Below are positions 11,539-22,938 of a stretch of 64,000 nucleotides of DNA, piece after piece. The notes below the pieces were generated by a model. The model made no database searches. It was not told the origin of the DNA and was given only the letters and a program-made list of their open reading frames with translations. The stretch covers positions 620,001 to 684,000 of the forward strand of contig BCIM01000009.1 of assembly GCA_039545315.1 (NCBI GenBank). Reading direction: 5' to 3'. Position 1 is the first letter of the stretch; every line of letters starts with the position of its first letter. This stretch comes from Kondoa malvinella (Eukaryota > Basidiomycota > Agaricostilbomycetes > Agaricostilbales > Kondoaceae). The position numbers were made by a program, and so were the translations under genes.

Positions 11539-12818
11539 TCACTTGACGAAACCCATCAACTTCATTCTCGCATCTATTCTTACACCGCTGGCTTTGCCTT
11601 CCTTCTCCACGCTCCCAACTCGTCTGATATCCCCACTCGCATGCTGTAAGTCCATCCTGCTCCTCTCCCACTCGGTCTTGGACAGGGTAGACGATTGTCT
11701 TCGATGAGAAGGTCGCTCTGGCGCCTCAGGCGAGCGAACACGAATTGTTTGATCTTGGTCGAAAGATAGAGAAGTCTGGTGTAGTCTGACTGTTCGGTCA
11801 TTCGGTAAATCGGAAGATGCGGCTGAGGGTGAGGTCGTCAGATCCGGTATAGAGGAAGAAGGTGAAGCTAGAGCTGAGAGAAGGTCTGAAGCTTTACGTT
11901 GAGGTGGTGAGACTGGTGATGCTTTGAAGAATGAGGTGTACCATGAGCTTGCCGGTGTATTTTGGTGAGGAGTACTTGGTGAGGGCGGAACGGGTTCTTG
12001 AGCTGTCACGAAGGAAGAAGAGTCGCACGTTGAGGACGAGACACTTCTCCGCTCAGAAGTGTCGGAAACGATTCGCGAAGGCCGTAACAAAGTCGGTGTA
12101 GCAAGCGATAGTGAAGCTTGAGCACTGCTTCGACGATGCTGCCGCGATATGCAAGGAGGTAGGGAGGGCGTCGGATGTATTTCAGATTGTTTTGAAGGAT
12201 TCAAATAGGCGTCCACTTCATTCTCTAACTCAAGTGCTTTCTGGTCAATGGCAGAAGTAGATGCTGCGCGTTTCCGAAGCTGCGTCTCTTGCTCGATGAT
12301 GGTTCTGTGCTTGTTTATCAGCATGGGGATTGCCATAAACAGACTAGAGCATACCGTTCTAGAAGCGCATCGAGCGTATTGAACCTTTTCAAGCTCTCCC
12401 TCGCTTCTATAAGACCTCCAAGACATTCCCCACTTGTCTGTAGCAGCAGTGATGTCTGACTCAGCAGAACATCCAAATCCGAGTCGAAGGAATCAAGTTC
12501 TTCATCTTCGTCCGCTTTCAGAGGCTCAATGAAGCGCGAGTGATCGCTTGAGCAAGCCTCGTGCTCGCTGACGGATCGATGGCGTCGCTTCACCGGCGTT
12601 GACTGGTCTGAGGATTTGGCATACGTTGACGTCGGCGGAAGTCTATAGGAGTCTGCGTTTTCTACATCCGAGTCTTGTGGGGCTTCGTCGACATAAGACG
12701 GCAAGCACAAACAGGTCCTGTGAGACCTGTAACAAGGCAATTCTGCCGTGGAAGTGGCAGAAATGACGGAATAGCGTTGTTTCGCCTTGTAACGGTTGCG
12801 AGACGGTGTGCGATCCAT
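11539..12818 (-). CDS. Ser-rich coiled-coil protein of unknown function
   Basis: Two exons (12355-12818 and 11539-12304) separated by a 50-nt intron encode 409 residues. The N-terminal 110 residues are basic/Ser-rich with KRRHRSVSEHE. An acidic stretch (ADEDEELDSFDSDLD) leads into a helical segment of about 100 residues, including LLSQTSLLLQTSGECL, EARESLKRFNTLDALLER and, across the splice, TIIEQETQLRKRA. That helical block is probably a coiled coil. The remaining 250 residues are Ser/Pro-rich with several SP and RRxS-type sites, suggesting a phosphoregulated adaptor (inference). There is no signal peptide, membrane helix or recognised domain. Confidence 0.75.
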
Positions 12819-13072
12819 TGCAGTCGGTGGTCAGGTATCAGCCTTGCTCAGTCTGGGTGTCATCGAGGGCACAGAGAATGTTATTGTTGCTTGATCATTC
12901 GACTGTTTTTGGAAAACATGCAATGGGTCATTGCGTCAAGCGGTGTCAGGGCAGTATTGACGTGCACGTTGCGGCACCAGGAAGCACCGCTCTTTTGCAT
13001 GTCCAGCCCGCTGCTGCAACCCAATGCCTCAGCTGATATCCGTCACTTAGAGTGGCCCTATCCCTGCGAATC

Positions 13073-14955
13073 CTAGTCCCAGCCCAATCCCGAGGAGATC
13101 GAACAATACCCTACTTCAGACGTGTTCAGTGTGTCCGACCCAATCTCACTGCTAAGACCAGAAGCACTGGCGGACGAGCGACTGGCTGAGGACAGGGAAG
13201 CAGTCAGTCTCTCCTCCAAGGCGGAGACTAGAGCTTTGCCGTCTGGTCCATCTCGTCCTAGCAGATCGGCGACTCTAGGACCAGCTTTGATCCTTTCTGT
13301 TCCAGCGGTTTCTCCAGGACACACTAAATTGACCTTTTAGCGAGAAGTTCTGAGAAGAGGAAGGCCAAGCTTACGTAGAATGAGACCGTTACGTTGAGCA
13401 GCCTATATTGATGATTAGCTTGAAAGGTAAAGTACCGCTTATCACAGGAGCTCACTGTCGAATAATCCTTGAATGACGAAAAATTGGACTGGGCCAGAAA
13501 AGATTTCACACTAGGCGAGTCGCCCAGAGCGGCACGTAAAGCTCCTCTAGCATCCTTGTTTCGCTTGAGCGCCATCAACAAAGGCATAAAGACTGATACG
13601 CTAGTGTCGTATTCTGTATATTCGCCTGCACCACGATCAGCATCCTCATATTGACGATACTTCAAACTTACTTTGCTTGTTTGCGGCCATATCAGCAGCA
13701 TATTTGATACGCAGTGCAGCCTTTTCTTCTTCAGTAACTGAATCGTGCGAGTAAGTGCATTTATTGCCCTTGAAGCAGTGGTTCACCAGATGGTATGGCC
13801 AACAGGGCACGGTCCGAAAGTTTCGCTGAGCAAGGACTGTAAGATGTTTAGGTACGTCAAGCTGAGTTGGGGCATGACCCGGCGTGAGGGATGCATCACG
13901 AGTTGCCAAGCGCTCTGAAGTGGTGAAGATTTCCTCGAAGCGAAATCTAGGCTTGTATATAAACAGACGAAACAATAACGAGGGGAGTTACTGACTTGAT
14001 TGGATATCCCAAGGCTCTGATCGACCTGGCTCTTGTTTTAGCGACTACATCAATCGTGATAAAACCATGTCTGCCTTACTGTGGCATGTTATCATGCGCT
14101 ACAAGTCAGATCAGGCCATTACCCATGTGTGCAAGTATCCAGCTCACCGATCAGCACCAGCTTATCTCCATAAGCGGCTTTGACAGATGTCAATACACCC
14201 AGATGCGCCGAGTCCTCTCGACCGCCAAACAAGACCATCTTTACGCCTTCGGACGCAGCATTGAATTTCAATGCATCTTGTAGTTTCGCGCGAGCAGTCT
14301 CTTTGCTGTTACCGCAGTATATAATGTCAAACAAAGGGTGTCTATCATGCCATGATCAGCGAGTCGTAGCGTCTTGGGCAAACGGTTACTTACTGACTGA
14401 ACCCTGCAATGAACAGCGAATGCGTCGTCGATGATGCGGATAGAGAGTAATTGATGACTGTTTCCCTGTAAGCGAGATTCCGAGAATTGTACAGATTGCT
14501 TACAGATCTGAACCGAAATGGTGCAGTGCTCGTCGAGCTGCCTTTCTGCTGCGCAGATCCTGACTTGCTCTTCGAGCATGGAAGCTGCCTTCTGCCCTCC
14601 TACATAGCCTTGCTCCAGCAAGCTAGTGCGGAAGAGAAAAGTATCTCCTTCCAACAGAACCGAGATTGCGTTACGTGCAGTCTAATAGCAGTATCAGCTA
14701 GATTCACGACTGCTCAATTCAATGCACACTTTGACTGATTTATCGGCAGGATCATGTTGATGCTCTTTCAGCTTTTGTGCCAAAGACTCGTTGTAACACC
14801 GCATAGCATCCATGTCGCGCTTCATGTTCTTTAGCTGGATAGGCAGCTTCAGCCTTGGATCCATAACCTTCTTGAGAGCGTCAAACCTCGGTTGCTAGTC
14901 GAGTATTTTCTTCGATCATGGCATCAGCTGCGTCGCGCAGCCTGTTGCTTGCCAT
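13073..14955 (-). CDS. CCCH zinc-finger protein with fungal DUF7923-like domain
   Basis: Resolved exons: 14887-14955, 14730-14834, 14504-14681, 14394-14457, then 14341 to about 14151; the next one or two junctions (13962-14150) are uncertain; four further exons run to 13073. A short N-terminal coiled coil (MIEENTRLATELKNMKRDMD) precedes LLEGDTFLFRTSLLEQGYVG, FDIIYCGNSKETARAKL and VKMVLFGGREDSAHLGVL, which resemble an uncharacterised domain that accompanies CCCH fingers in many fungal proteins (I believe DUF7923). The finger is CWPYHLVNHCFKGNKCTYSH, a C-x8-C-x5-C-x3-H motif of RNA-binding type. The C-terminus is Ser-rich. RNA binding is inferred from the finger; the target is unknown. A pyrimidine tract directly precedes the ATG at 14955. 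Confidence 0.82.
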
Positions 14956-15253
14956 TTGCAGACGCGGATATTAGGTTGGCGAGAACAAGCAAAGAGACAA
15001 GAATATCAAGAAGAAGAGAAAGGTAGACAGATCCACGTGCCGCAGCACTTTGGTAGTTGCAAGGTCGATGCATATATGACATGGAAACGTCTGGGACAGG
15101 GCATTCGACCGTTGGCTGGCAAACACAAAGGCTATCTCAGTTCAATATCAGAAGGCAGGTCGCAGATAGAGATGCAAGACAATGGCCGTGGCTGTCAGAA
15201 AGCAACAAGTCTGACAGTTTGGCGCGAAACGGGCATTGTCTTGATCATAAGCA

Positions 15254-16567
15254 ATGGATGAGGCCACAGACGATTTGAAGGCTCCAGCATGGTCACCAGA
15301 AGATCCTTGGGGCGGCGCATCCACAACGAACGCGAGCAACTTTAACTTCTCGACAGATGATGCATGGGAGACAGGCTCGGATCATGCAGCAACACCTGCC
15401 GCGCCTCAAACCAGCCTGGAAGTGACAGATGACGAACCGGAAGCCTTTACTACGCCAGGCTTGGGCAAGGGAGACGAGTTCTCTGACGCTCAAGCCGATG
15501 ATTTTGGGGAAATATCGCTCGAAGATCCAAAGACGCCTAGTAGCAGCATACCGCTGGCAGGACTAGATATACAGCCAGAACCGGAGCAGCAGCAGCAAAT
15601 GGATGATTGGGGTGACTTTGATGAAGCGACACGCGAGGCAGATGATGACTTTGGCGATTTCGAAGAGCACGACGCTGCCTTTGACGAGCCGATACCGCAG
15701 CAGCCAGTAAGTTCCTCTTGTGCTAAGCTGCAACCCTTAATTCATACTATGGCAGGTCGCATCAACATCGCAACATCCGCTCATACAACTCGACGTCTCG
15801 TCCTTAACGCGCTCGCACCTACAGCCTCAGATACAACGCGCCCTGTCTCAAATATATCCTATCCCTTCAGACCTCTTTACACCAGAAGAAAGCACCTCTA
15901 CGCTACCTACGCCCTCAGCTAAAGAGACTTTCCAATCCCTCTCTCTCCCTCCAAGCGTACCGCCGCTGAATTGGAAACGATCTCGTACACGTCGATATCA
16001 ACTTACTTCCCTAGGCGTACCTGTCAACCTGGAAGAATTCACTACTTCAGCGCAAATGGAAACGCTCGTGCTTCAGACTAATACTCGATCGGCTTCTCCA
16101 CAACCGTTATCAGCGCCTATACAATTACATTCCACAAAGAGTAATGCGTCCCTTCAGCGGGTACCGACGCCTACGGTGGATAGGGTCAAAGCCAAGCGGT
16201 TACTAGACCTGCAAGAGGGTGATCTGAGTAGTTTGCCTTTGGATGAGCTTGATACTTTAAAGAGGGATTTGGAAGAGCTCGTGGGCCATGCGGGAATGGT
16301 ATTGACCAACAGGCTGGAAAAGAGAGAAAAGCTGAAGGCGGACAGCGGAACTTATGATATAATGATCCAGGTCAGTCCATCCCACCTCATCTTGTACAAA
16401 CGCTCAGAGGGGCGCAGGATCTGGTCTCGACCGCACAAAAGCTCAAACCGCCAATGGGCACCGCAAATGTCAAACGGACAGCGTCTATAGGTGGAAGATG
16501 GGGGCGAAGCAGCCAAGGGAGTAGACCGAGTAGCAGACCTGGCAGTCCAGCGAATGGTGCAAGGTAG
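15254..16567 (+). CDS. Aftiphilin/Laa2-like clathrin-AP-1 accessory protein
   Basis: Exons 15254-15706, 15756-16370 and 16418-16567 give 405 residues. The N-terminal half is acidic and studded with WGDFDEATREADDDFGDFEE-type repeats, PWGG and DDAW. Such WGDF/DFGDF motifs bind adaptor ear domains and clathrin in aftiphilin-type proteins, and yeast Laa2 carries similar motifs. The middle contains LNWKRSRTRRYQLTSLGVPV followed by NLEEF, a block I take to be the conserved core of the fungal family. A helical region follows (LPLDELDTLKRDLEELVG) and a basic Ser/Arg tail (RWGRSSQGSRPSSRPGSP). The role proposed is AP-1/clathrin traffic at the trans-Golgi or endosome, by motif only. It converges on VID27 with 30 bp between stops. 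Confidence 0.65.
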
Positions 16568-16597
16568 CAGAATGTATGACAATTACACAGTACATCG

Positions 16598-19467
16598 TCA
16601 TCTACCCCATTGCTTGACGATGCCCGGTCCGAGCGAATCGCGAGTAGGTTTCTGTAGACTACCGCGGTTCTCCATAAAGACGTCGTTCGTGAGTGTGACG
16701 ACCTGTGCAAACAAGGTCGTGGCATCAGAACCCGTAGAAGCAAGATGCATTCTATACGCACAATCTCCCTATCCCCGTTGAACTTGAAGGAATCGGCAAC
16801 TACCTTGTCGTCGTACCTGTCCGACACATATCAGTACAAGTCGCAGTACATAACCGACAGACGGACCTCTTAATAGTGTACGAATCGAGATGACCCTGCT
16901 TGACCCTTCTAAAGTTGAATGCAATGACGAAAGGTCCGCTAGATGTGACAATAGTCTTCTCTTCGCTGTCCGGACCTGTGTTGAACTTGGCTGGAGTAAA
17001 GGAAACATTGTTGTTCATGTAGGCTGCGTGCTCGGGTCGTAATGTCAGTCTCTTGGGTTTCGGCTTTGATGTCGCCGGGAAGCTGCGAGTAACTGTGAAG
17101 CAATCAACCAGGTCAATCACTGAAGCGATATGACTTGAGATTGCTCACATCCAGAGGAGCCTTGATAGCGCCCATCGCCGATTGTTGTGTCGATCAGCAG
17201 CAGGTATGTCTTGGTCGTAGCAATCAAGAACGTTCCATCCTTTGTAACATCAACACCAATGATCGCGTCACCCAAAGCAGGTAGGGCGGTCTTTGCGTTC
17301 TTCCCTAGCGCGTCATACAACCGTAGATCACCTTTGTTCGAAGCGACAACAAGATGCCCAGATTCGGTCGTGGCAGCAGCAGAGAAGTCGTTCTTGGTCT
17401 TGTATTGCTTATGCTGTTCTTGAACGAGCTTGCTGCCGGATAGACGAGGATCGATGCGAAAGACAGAATTGTGCGAATGACCGATGAAGGTTTGCTCGGC
17501 TGTCGTCTGTGCAAATTTGGATCCAGGAAGGAAGTTGTCCACGTCAATGTCTTCGCTGATTTTGTACTCCTCGACGACTTTGCCGGTTGTCAAATCTAGG
17601 CGATAGAGGGCATGAGGGTTGAGGGGATCTCGCAGGACCATAGCGCTGTCTTGCTCGTGTAGCATGACCTGTGCATGTGGCAATTGCGCAATCAGCAAAG
17701 TCGATGGACGCATCTCCCCACGCACCTTCGCAGGCTCAAACATCCTCTTTCCATCTGGCGTACTCAAACCATTGATGTTGACCGAGAACTTGAGCTTCTT
17801 TCCATCCTCCGCAGTCTTAAATACACCAATCATATCCCCTCTCACGACAAATGACAGACCATTCCGATATCCAACAGCCAGTTGCGAGTTCTTCCCCTTT
17901 GCAACAGGCTTGACATTCCCATTTTCGCTCTCATCCGAATCCGAATCATGCTCTTCTTCTTCCTCTTCTTCACTCTCAGAAACTTGTGGTTCAGGTTCAG
18001 GCTCTTCATCTGAGTAATCTTCCTCCTCAACAGAAGACATGTCGACGTCTTCTATTGTATAGGCATTTCTCGCATACTCTTGCTCATCCGCCTTTAGCTT
18101 GTTCCATTCGCCTGGACCATTGGAAGCTTCGAAAAGACCTCGAGCGAAACCGATGTTCAATCGATTGAAGGTCTGTTTATCCGAGACCCGCAAAAGCCAT
18201 GTATAGGCTTTGCCTGTAGACTCGTAGACGAAATTGAAGATGACCGAGAGGTTCGGCTGTACCGAAGATCATCATGCATCAGGATTACTCTGACAAGCGT
18301 TGCCTTCACGGACCTCATCGAACGTAAGAGGCATCTTGTTGTCTATCGGTGTCGAGATCCATAGGTGACCCTTATCTCCCGCTACAGTCAGCCAGCCTGT
18401 AAGGGACATATCAGCGCATGACTGAGCTTTTACGATATCACGCACAAGGAAATGGCAGCCCTTTGACAACCCAAAGATTCGCCTGCGTGGCCTTTTCTTG
18501 CTCCATAAACATCTCCGTAGCCGCATCAAACAAGCATAGGTCCGCCGTCTCGCTCATTAGCAGCGTGCGGTCTTCCGGAGGCATGTTGAGGCTCTCTTGC
18601 GTTTCTTCCGTCGATTCTTCTTCATATTCTTCCTCTTCTTCCTCATCGTCTGGAATGACTTGAGCACGAGCCTTTCCTTTGTTGACGGATGGGACGGAGG
18701 CTTTCTCGACAGATAGATTGGCGAGACCTGCTGCTAGGTCGTCATCGTCCGTGTCTGCTTCGGAGTCTGGTGAAGGAGGTCGGAAAAGAGGTTGTTTCTT
18801 TGTTGACTGCACTTTGACAGGGGCGACAGGTTCAGGCGATGGACTGGAGGGTGTCAGACATGCATAAGAGAAGGTCCAGTCCACTCACGCTTCAATCTTG
18901 AACTCTGACAAGTCTGCTTCTGTAGCTTGATTTGCAGGTCTCTGGTACTTGCGTTCGTACATGCATCGATACATGACGGATTCAAAGGTCTTGAGAGTGT
19001 ACTTTGGTGTATCCGGATCACAAACAAAGAGGTAAATCTCGTCATCGTCGCCCTCTGAATTCCACCAGTTGAAGCTCGTAGAAGGATGCGCAGGGTCTTC
19101 CAGATCGTCAGCTTCGGTTGGCACAACTGAGAAATTCAACTCTTCGTCTATCAAAAAAGGTCGTTCTTCGCTCGTCTCGTCCTCTTCGTCTATCAAGTCT
19201 TGTTCGCCTTCAGCCCAAGCACGAGTGACGACAAGTTCAGACATGAATTCGCGCGAAGTCTTGCGTATTGAAGCGACAGCGTCGATAAAGATGCATTCTT
19301 TGGATGCGCGGACGCCTTGAGGGCGAACAAAGTAGAGTTTGCCAGACGCAGTCACTAATTCTGTTTGACCTGCACCAGACACGCGGTTGTAGATGCCTTT
19401 GAGCTGTCATATTCACAGCGTCAGAGGAGGTCATGCACATTTTGGAGCGGGAACTCGCCAGATTCAT
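16598..19467 (-). CDS. VID27: VID27 (vacuolar import and degradation protein 27)
   Basis: Exons from the 3' end: 16598-16702, 16762-16816, 16867-17092, 17149-18256, 18314-18396, 18446-18843 and 18889-19403, plus a short first exon whose ATG is probably 19467 but whose donor I could not settle. The N-terminal domain shows GKLYFVRPQGVRASKECIF and VMYRCMYERKYQRPA. The centre has a PH-like part and acidic runs (VEEEDYSDEEPEPE). The C-terminal propeller includes TKNDFSAAATTESGHLVVAS and NKGDLRLYD and ends with KPTRDSLGPGIVKQWGR. Yeast Vid27 is a cytoplasmic protein linked to glucose-regulated turnover; its biochemical role is poorly known. Full length by family standard, seven or more introns. Confidence 0.92.
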
Positions 19468-19756
19468 CCTAAATCTTTCGGGTTATATGGCCATACGCAA
19501 GAGGAGGTATCGCTGTTCGGGTAGTGCAGAGCTTTGGTACAGGTGCTCGTTTGCAGAAGAGACACGTCAAGACGCCAGCTTTGTTGACATTCGACATTCG
19601 CGCCTCAATGCAAGGACCAACAGCGTATTCTTATGCAAGAGCACTACATGATGATGAATATGTACATTCACTCATGGCTCCTCCCAATTATAACGAATCG
19701 CAATATCCACACGTGCCAGACATGACCTCCTGCTCCCATGATCCCAACTTGAGCTT

Positions 19757-20381
19757 TCATTCACCAGCAACAACAGTCTTTGTTGCATAAATTGTCAAGA
19801 TCTTGAGTGACGTGTTGCCAAGCTGATCAGTGACAGTCTTTTTGGTCGTCACAAGGGCAGGACTAGTCGAGAGCGAAGTCGTTGGCAAGCTGGTAGAAGT
19901 CGTCATCGGTGTGGTAGACGTAGACGAGGTGGAAGACTGTTGCGTAGTGATTGCTGCTGGAGGAGGAGCAGGAGCAGCCTTGACCGGTTCAGAAGCAGAG
20001 TTCTCAAGCGGTTCTGCCCTCTGAGGCGATTCACTGGTAGCTGCCGGGGCTGGTACTGGCGCTGGCGCTGGTACTGCAGCAGCAGCGGTATTTCCCGGAA
20101 CGACGGGATTCTCGTTCATTGCTTCAGCAAGAATGCTCAGTACGGCTGCTCGACTGGCTGCTTCGTCTTGTCTTTTATATCGATTGTATTTCATCAGTCG
20201 TTCTGTTACATTGATGAGACTCTTGTTCTGCGTATAGTCAAAGTATCTTACCAGGTCCGGCTGTGATTGCTGCATGATAGCTCGTAGTAGCTGGCGCATG
20301 AAGGTCCAGGTTATTACCGAGAATGGCCGCAGTGGACCGATGAATGCATATCGATAGGCAGAGCAGTATATTCCAGAGCAT
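19757..20381 (-). CDS. Secreted protein of unknown family, copy A of a three-gene array
   Basis: Exon 1 20252-20381 (130 nt) and exon 2 19757-20202 are joined across a 49-nt phase-1 intron (191 residues). A signal peptide, MLWNILLCLSICIHRSTA, is revealed only in the spliced frame. About 30 residues after the junction region comes YKRQDEAASRAAVLSILAEA, a dibasic (Kex2-like) site followed by a short acidic helix. The centre is Ala/Pro-rich (PAPAPVPAPA), then Ser/Thr-rich (many STST, TTS), and the tail ends LKILTIYATKTVVAGE. No cysteine-rich fold or enzyme motif is seen. Copies B and C share signal peptide, intron position and phase, the R-Q-(D/E) site and a Val/Thr beta-like tail. Confidence 0.8.
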
Positions 20382-20755
20382 AGTTGAGAGTTGTACAGCC
20401 TGTCGAGCTTGACGTACGGAAAGTAAGCTGAGAAAACGGCCTTAAAAGGACAAAGGAGTACGTCTTCTGAACACGGGATATGACGACAGGAAGGCGAACG
20501 ACAGTGGACATTGAAGATAGGCGTAAAAGAGATGACTCGGCGAGGATGTATCATGGATGGGTCAGAACGGTCGGCAAGAAGAAGTGAACGACAGTCGAAA
20601 GTATTGCCAAAATTGATGAAGCAGAAGGAGCAGCAACAGTTTTGCTGGCGGATGCGTAGAGAGCTAGTCAAGCTATGGCCTTGGATGTTGGACCTCTTGA
20701 CTAACCCTAGACCTGACCATCCTATGCCGAATCCACATTCCTGCCATAGGTGACT

Positions 20756-21370
20756 CTATAAAGCAAGTCTTGCATCTGCGGTCGGTGCTGATACCGTGAC
20801 GGTCTGAGTGACTGTCAATATGCGCAGTGTTTTTGCGGCTTCTTGCTCTGTAACTGGCTTGACAGAAATAAAAGCGCTTGTGCCGAGCGGCGTGGTAGAC
20901 GATGGCTTCGGCGTGGACTTCACAGCTGAAGGTGACCCAGAAGCCAATTCTCCTTCACTCTGTGGATCTACTGATTTCCTCTGCGCATTCTCACTCTTGA
21001 GTGGGGGTGCAGGATCGACTGTTTTCAGCGGTTTGGCTACATCTGGCGATTTTGGCGATTCTGGTGTCGCAGCAATATTGACTGGTTTCGTAGCTTGCTT
21101 CTGAACATCCGGCGGAAAAGTAGACAGCGCTGCTTCCAACACGTCTAGGGCATTCTTGGGCTCTTCTTGTCGCGGGTACAGATTATGTCGGTCTATTCGG
21201 GTGAGTTCAGTGCACTCGGATCAGTTTGATAGTCACTGACCACGCGAAGGCTTCTTCAGTATGCTCGCAGATGTCGCCCCATTGGCATGCGAACTGCTTG
21301 TAGTCCCAACACTCGCGGCCGCGATGACTCGCAAGGCCACAAGTATGAAAGCTACGATAGGCGCGAGCAT
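20756..21370 (-). CDS. Secreted protein of unknown family, copy B
   Basis: Exon 1 21241-21370 (130 nt, exactly as in copy A), a 48-nt phase-1 intron, exon 2 20756-21192; 188 residues. The signal peptide is MLAPIVAFILVALRVIAAAS. Just after the intron comes HNLYPRQEEPKNALDVLEAA, corresponding to the KRQDEA block of copy A. The middle is Pro/Lys/Ser-rich (ATPESPKSPDVAKP, STPKPSSTTP) and the tail reads AAKTLRILTVTQTVTVSAP. The R-Q pair fits Kex2-type cleavage after PR. Likely an extracellular or wall-associated protein; a candidate effector or surface protein by inference only. Confidence 0.8.
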
Positions 21371-21917
21371 GCCGCCGTAGAGCAGAATTGAGAGAGAGCA
21401 GAAGCAGCAGCAGCTCGAATGCGTCTGAACGGTGGACAAAGGGCTTTTCTCTTGTGATGCGGAACTCGACAAGCTAAGGGCAGCGTCCAGAGTAAGAACA
21501 TGATAGTAGAACACACAATCTCTTATACTGGGCCGGGAAATGCATCTCAAATTCAAACAAAGACTCCAAGCACTGGCATGCAAAGGAAACAGTTGTCTTT
21601 GCTCTCGTTCGCTATTGAGCGCTCCAGGAAGCCTCGAAGTATCTTGGCTGGTTCTTTCAGTCTTTGTGCACTTGTGTCTTTGCTTGCTGCCATTTTGGTT
21701 CACCGGCATATTCTGCCTTGAAGAGGGCGCTGCTTCTCTCTTCAGTGCGCTGTAAGATGCTGCGCTCTCGTAACGCAAAGATCTGAGCCTTCTCTTCCGT
21801 CGCACTTGGTCAAACAGCGCCATGCTGTGAAGCACGTTGAGGGCTTCGCTACTTCGTTGTGTCCATCAGTCCTCTGTAGGCCGAGTTGCGCTTGCTCTGT
21901 CTGCCTTCCTGTCCGCC
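21371..21917. other. Divergent spacer, secreted copy B / SDR
   Basis: About 550 bp. A long open frame on the minus strand (21233-21835) reads through it but has no domain features upstream of the copy-B signal peptide. Treated as the two promoters. Confidence 0.45.
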
Positions 21918-22905
21918 ATGCCCAAGGCTGTCGTTGTCACGGGCGCTTCTAGAGGTTAGCACGCTGAACCCGAAACCTTTCGCTTGTCTGAGCTATACTA
22001 GGCCTTGGTCTGGCGATCACCCGCATCTTACTGGAGACCTTCTCATGCAATGTGGTTGCCATATCTCGACAGAGCTCATCTGGGTTGGAAGAGCTACAAA
22101 GGAAGCACTCAAATCTGCTACATGTTCAAGGCGATGTCTCTGTCGACGCAGACAACCAGGTAGGATTCATTCTCTAGATTGAACCTTGCTCAGGACGCAA
22201 GCAGATAGTGGTAGAGAAAGCTATCGAAATCTTTGGAAGCTTGGATGGGCTCGTCCAGTGAGCGGAGTCGCTTTCGCCTTCAAGAGACTACTGACCTCAG
22301 TCACAGTAACGCTGGCATGAACAGCTTTGCCCGCATTGTCGACACAGATCTAGAAATCTTGACAAAGCTATATCAAACCAATGTCTTCTCGTAAGCCTGC
22401 TCTTTCATCGTTTCCATGATAGACTGAATGTCCGGCAGTATGTTCTCTTTGGCCAAGCATGCTGTTCCACACTTGCGGATGTCCAAAGGCAGAATTGTGG
22501 CAGTCTCGTCTGGCAGCGCTGGCGTCCATATGAGCGCCAAAACCGCCTATGGATCAAGCAAAGCTGCATTGAATCATATAGCTGCTACTCTAGCGATCGA
22601 AGAACCCGATATCACAGTCATGTCGATCGCTCCAGGCGTCAGTTTCTCCTTTGGACTCAATGACTGTCTCTGACTTTGCTCGGCAGATGGTAGATACCGA
22701 AATGCAACATGACGTACGGACCAAAGGCAAGGGGATATTAGACGACAAGGATCTTCAGGTCTATCTGGACGCGCAGACGAACGGCGACCTCAAGCATCCG
22801 GACATACCTGGCTATACGATAGCATCATTAGCTGTCCATGCCGAAGAGTCGCTCAATGGTTGCTGCCTGGCTTATTCAGATGTTACTGGGCATCAAAAGC
22901 CGTAA
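21918..22905 (+). CDS. Classical short-chain dehydrogenase/reductase
   Basis: Six exons: 21918-21954, 22002-22159, 22205-22257, 22307-22390, 22439-22637 and 22687-22905; 249 residues, five introns of 45-49 nt. The cofactor motif is VVVTGASRGLGLAI, followed by HNAGMN (strand 4), the catalytic Ser in AVSSGSAG, the YxxxK pair in TAYGSSKAAL and APGMVDTEM after strand 6. An Arg in the second strand region (AISRQSSSG) suggests preference for NADP(H). It resembles the fungal Yir035c/Nre1-type group; the substrate is unknown. It lies in opposite orientation between the second and third secreted paralogues. Confidence 0.93.
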
Positions 22906-22938
22906 TCAATTCCTGTGTACAAGCCAAATGCCTACAAT

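Noticed and set aside
19830..20266. Plus-strand frames across the secreted genes (Val/Gly-rich)
   Set aside because: Mirror images of the Ser/Thr/Pro-rich coding strand; no start context or splice signals.
21233..21835. 200-codon frame containing secreted copy B as its C-terminal part
   Set aside because: The part upstream of the signal peptide has no features, and the frame stops inside the intron; the start at 21370 matches copy A's exon length exactly.
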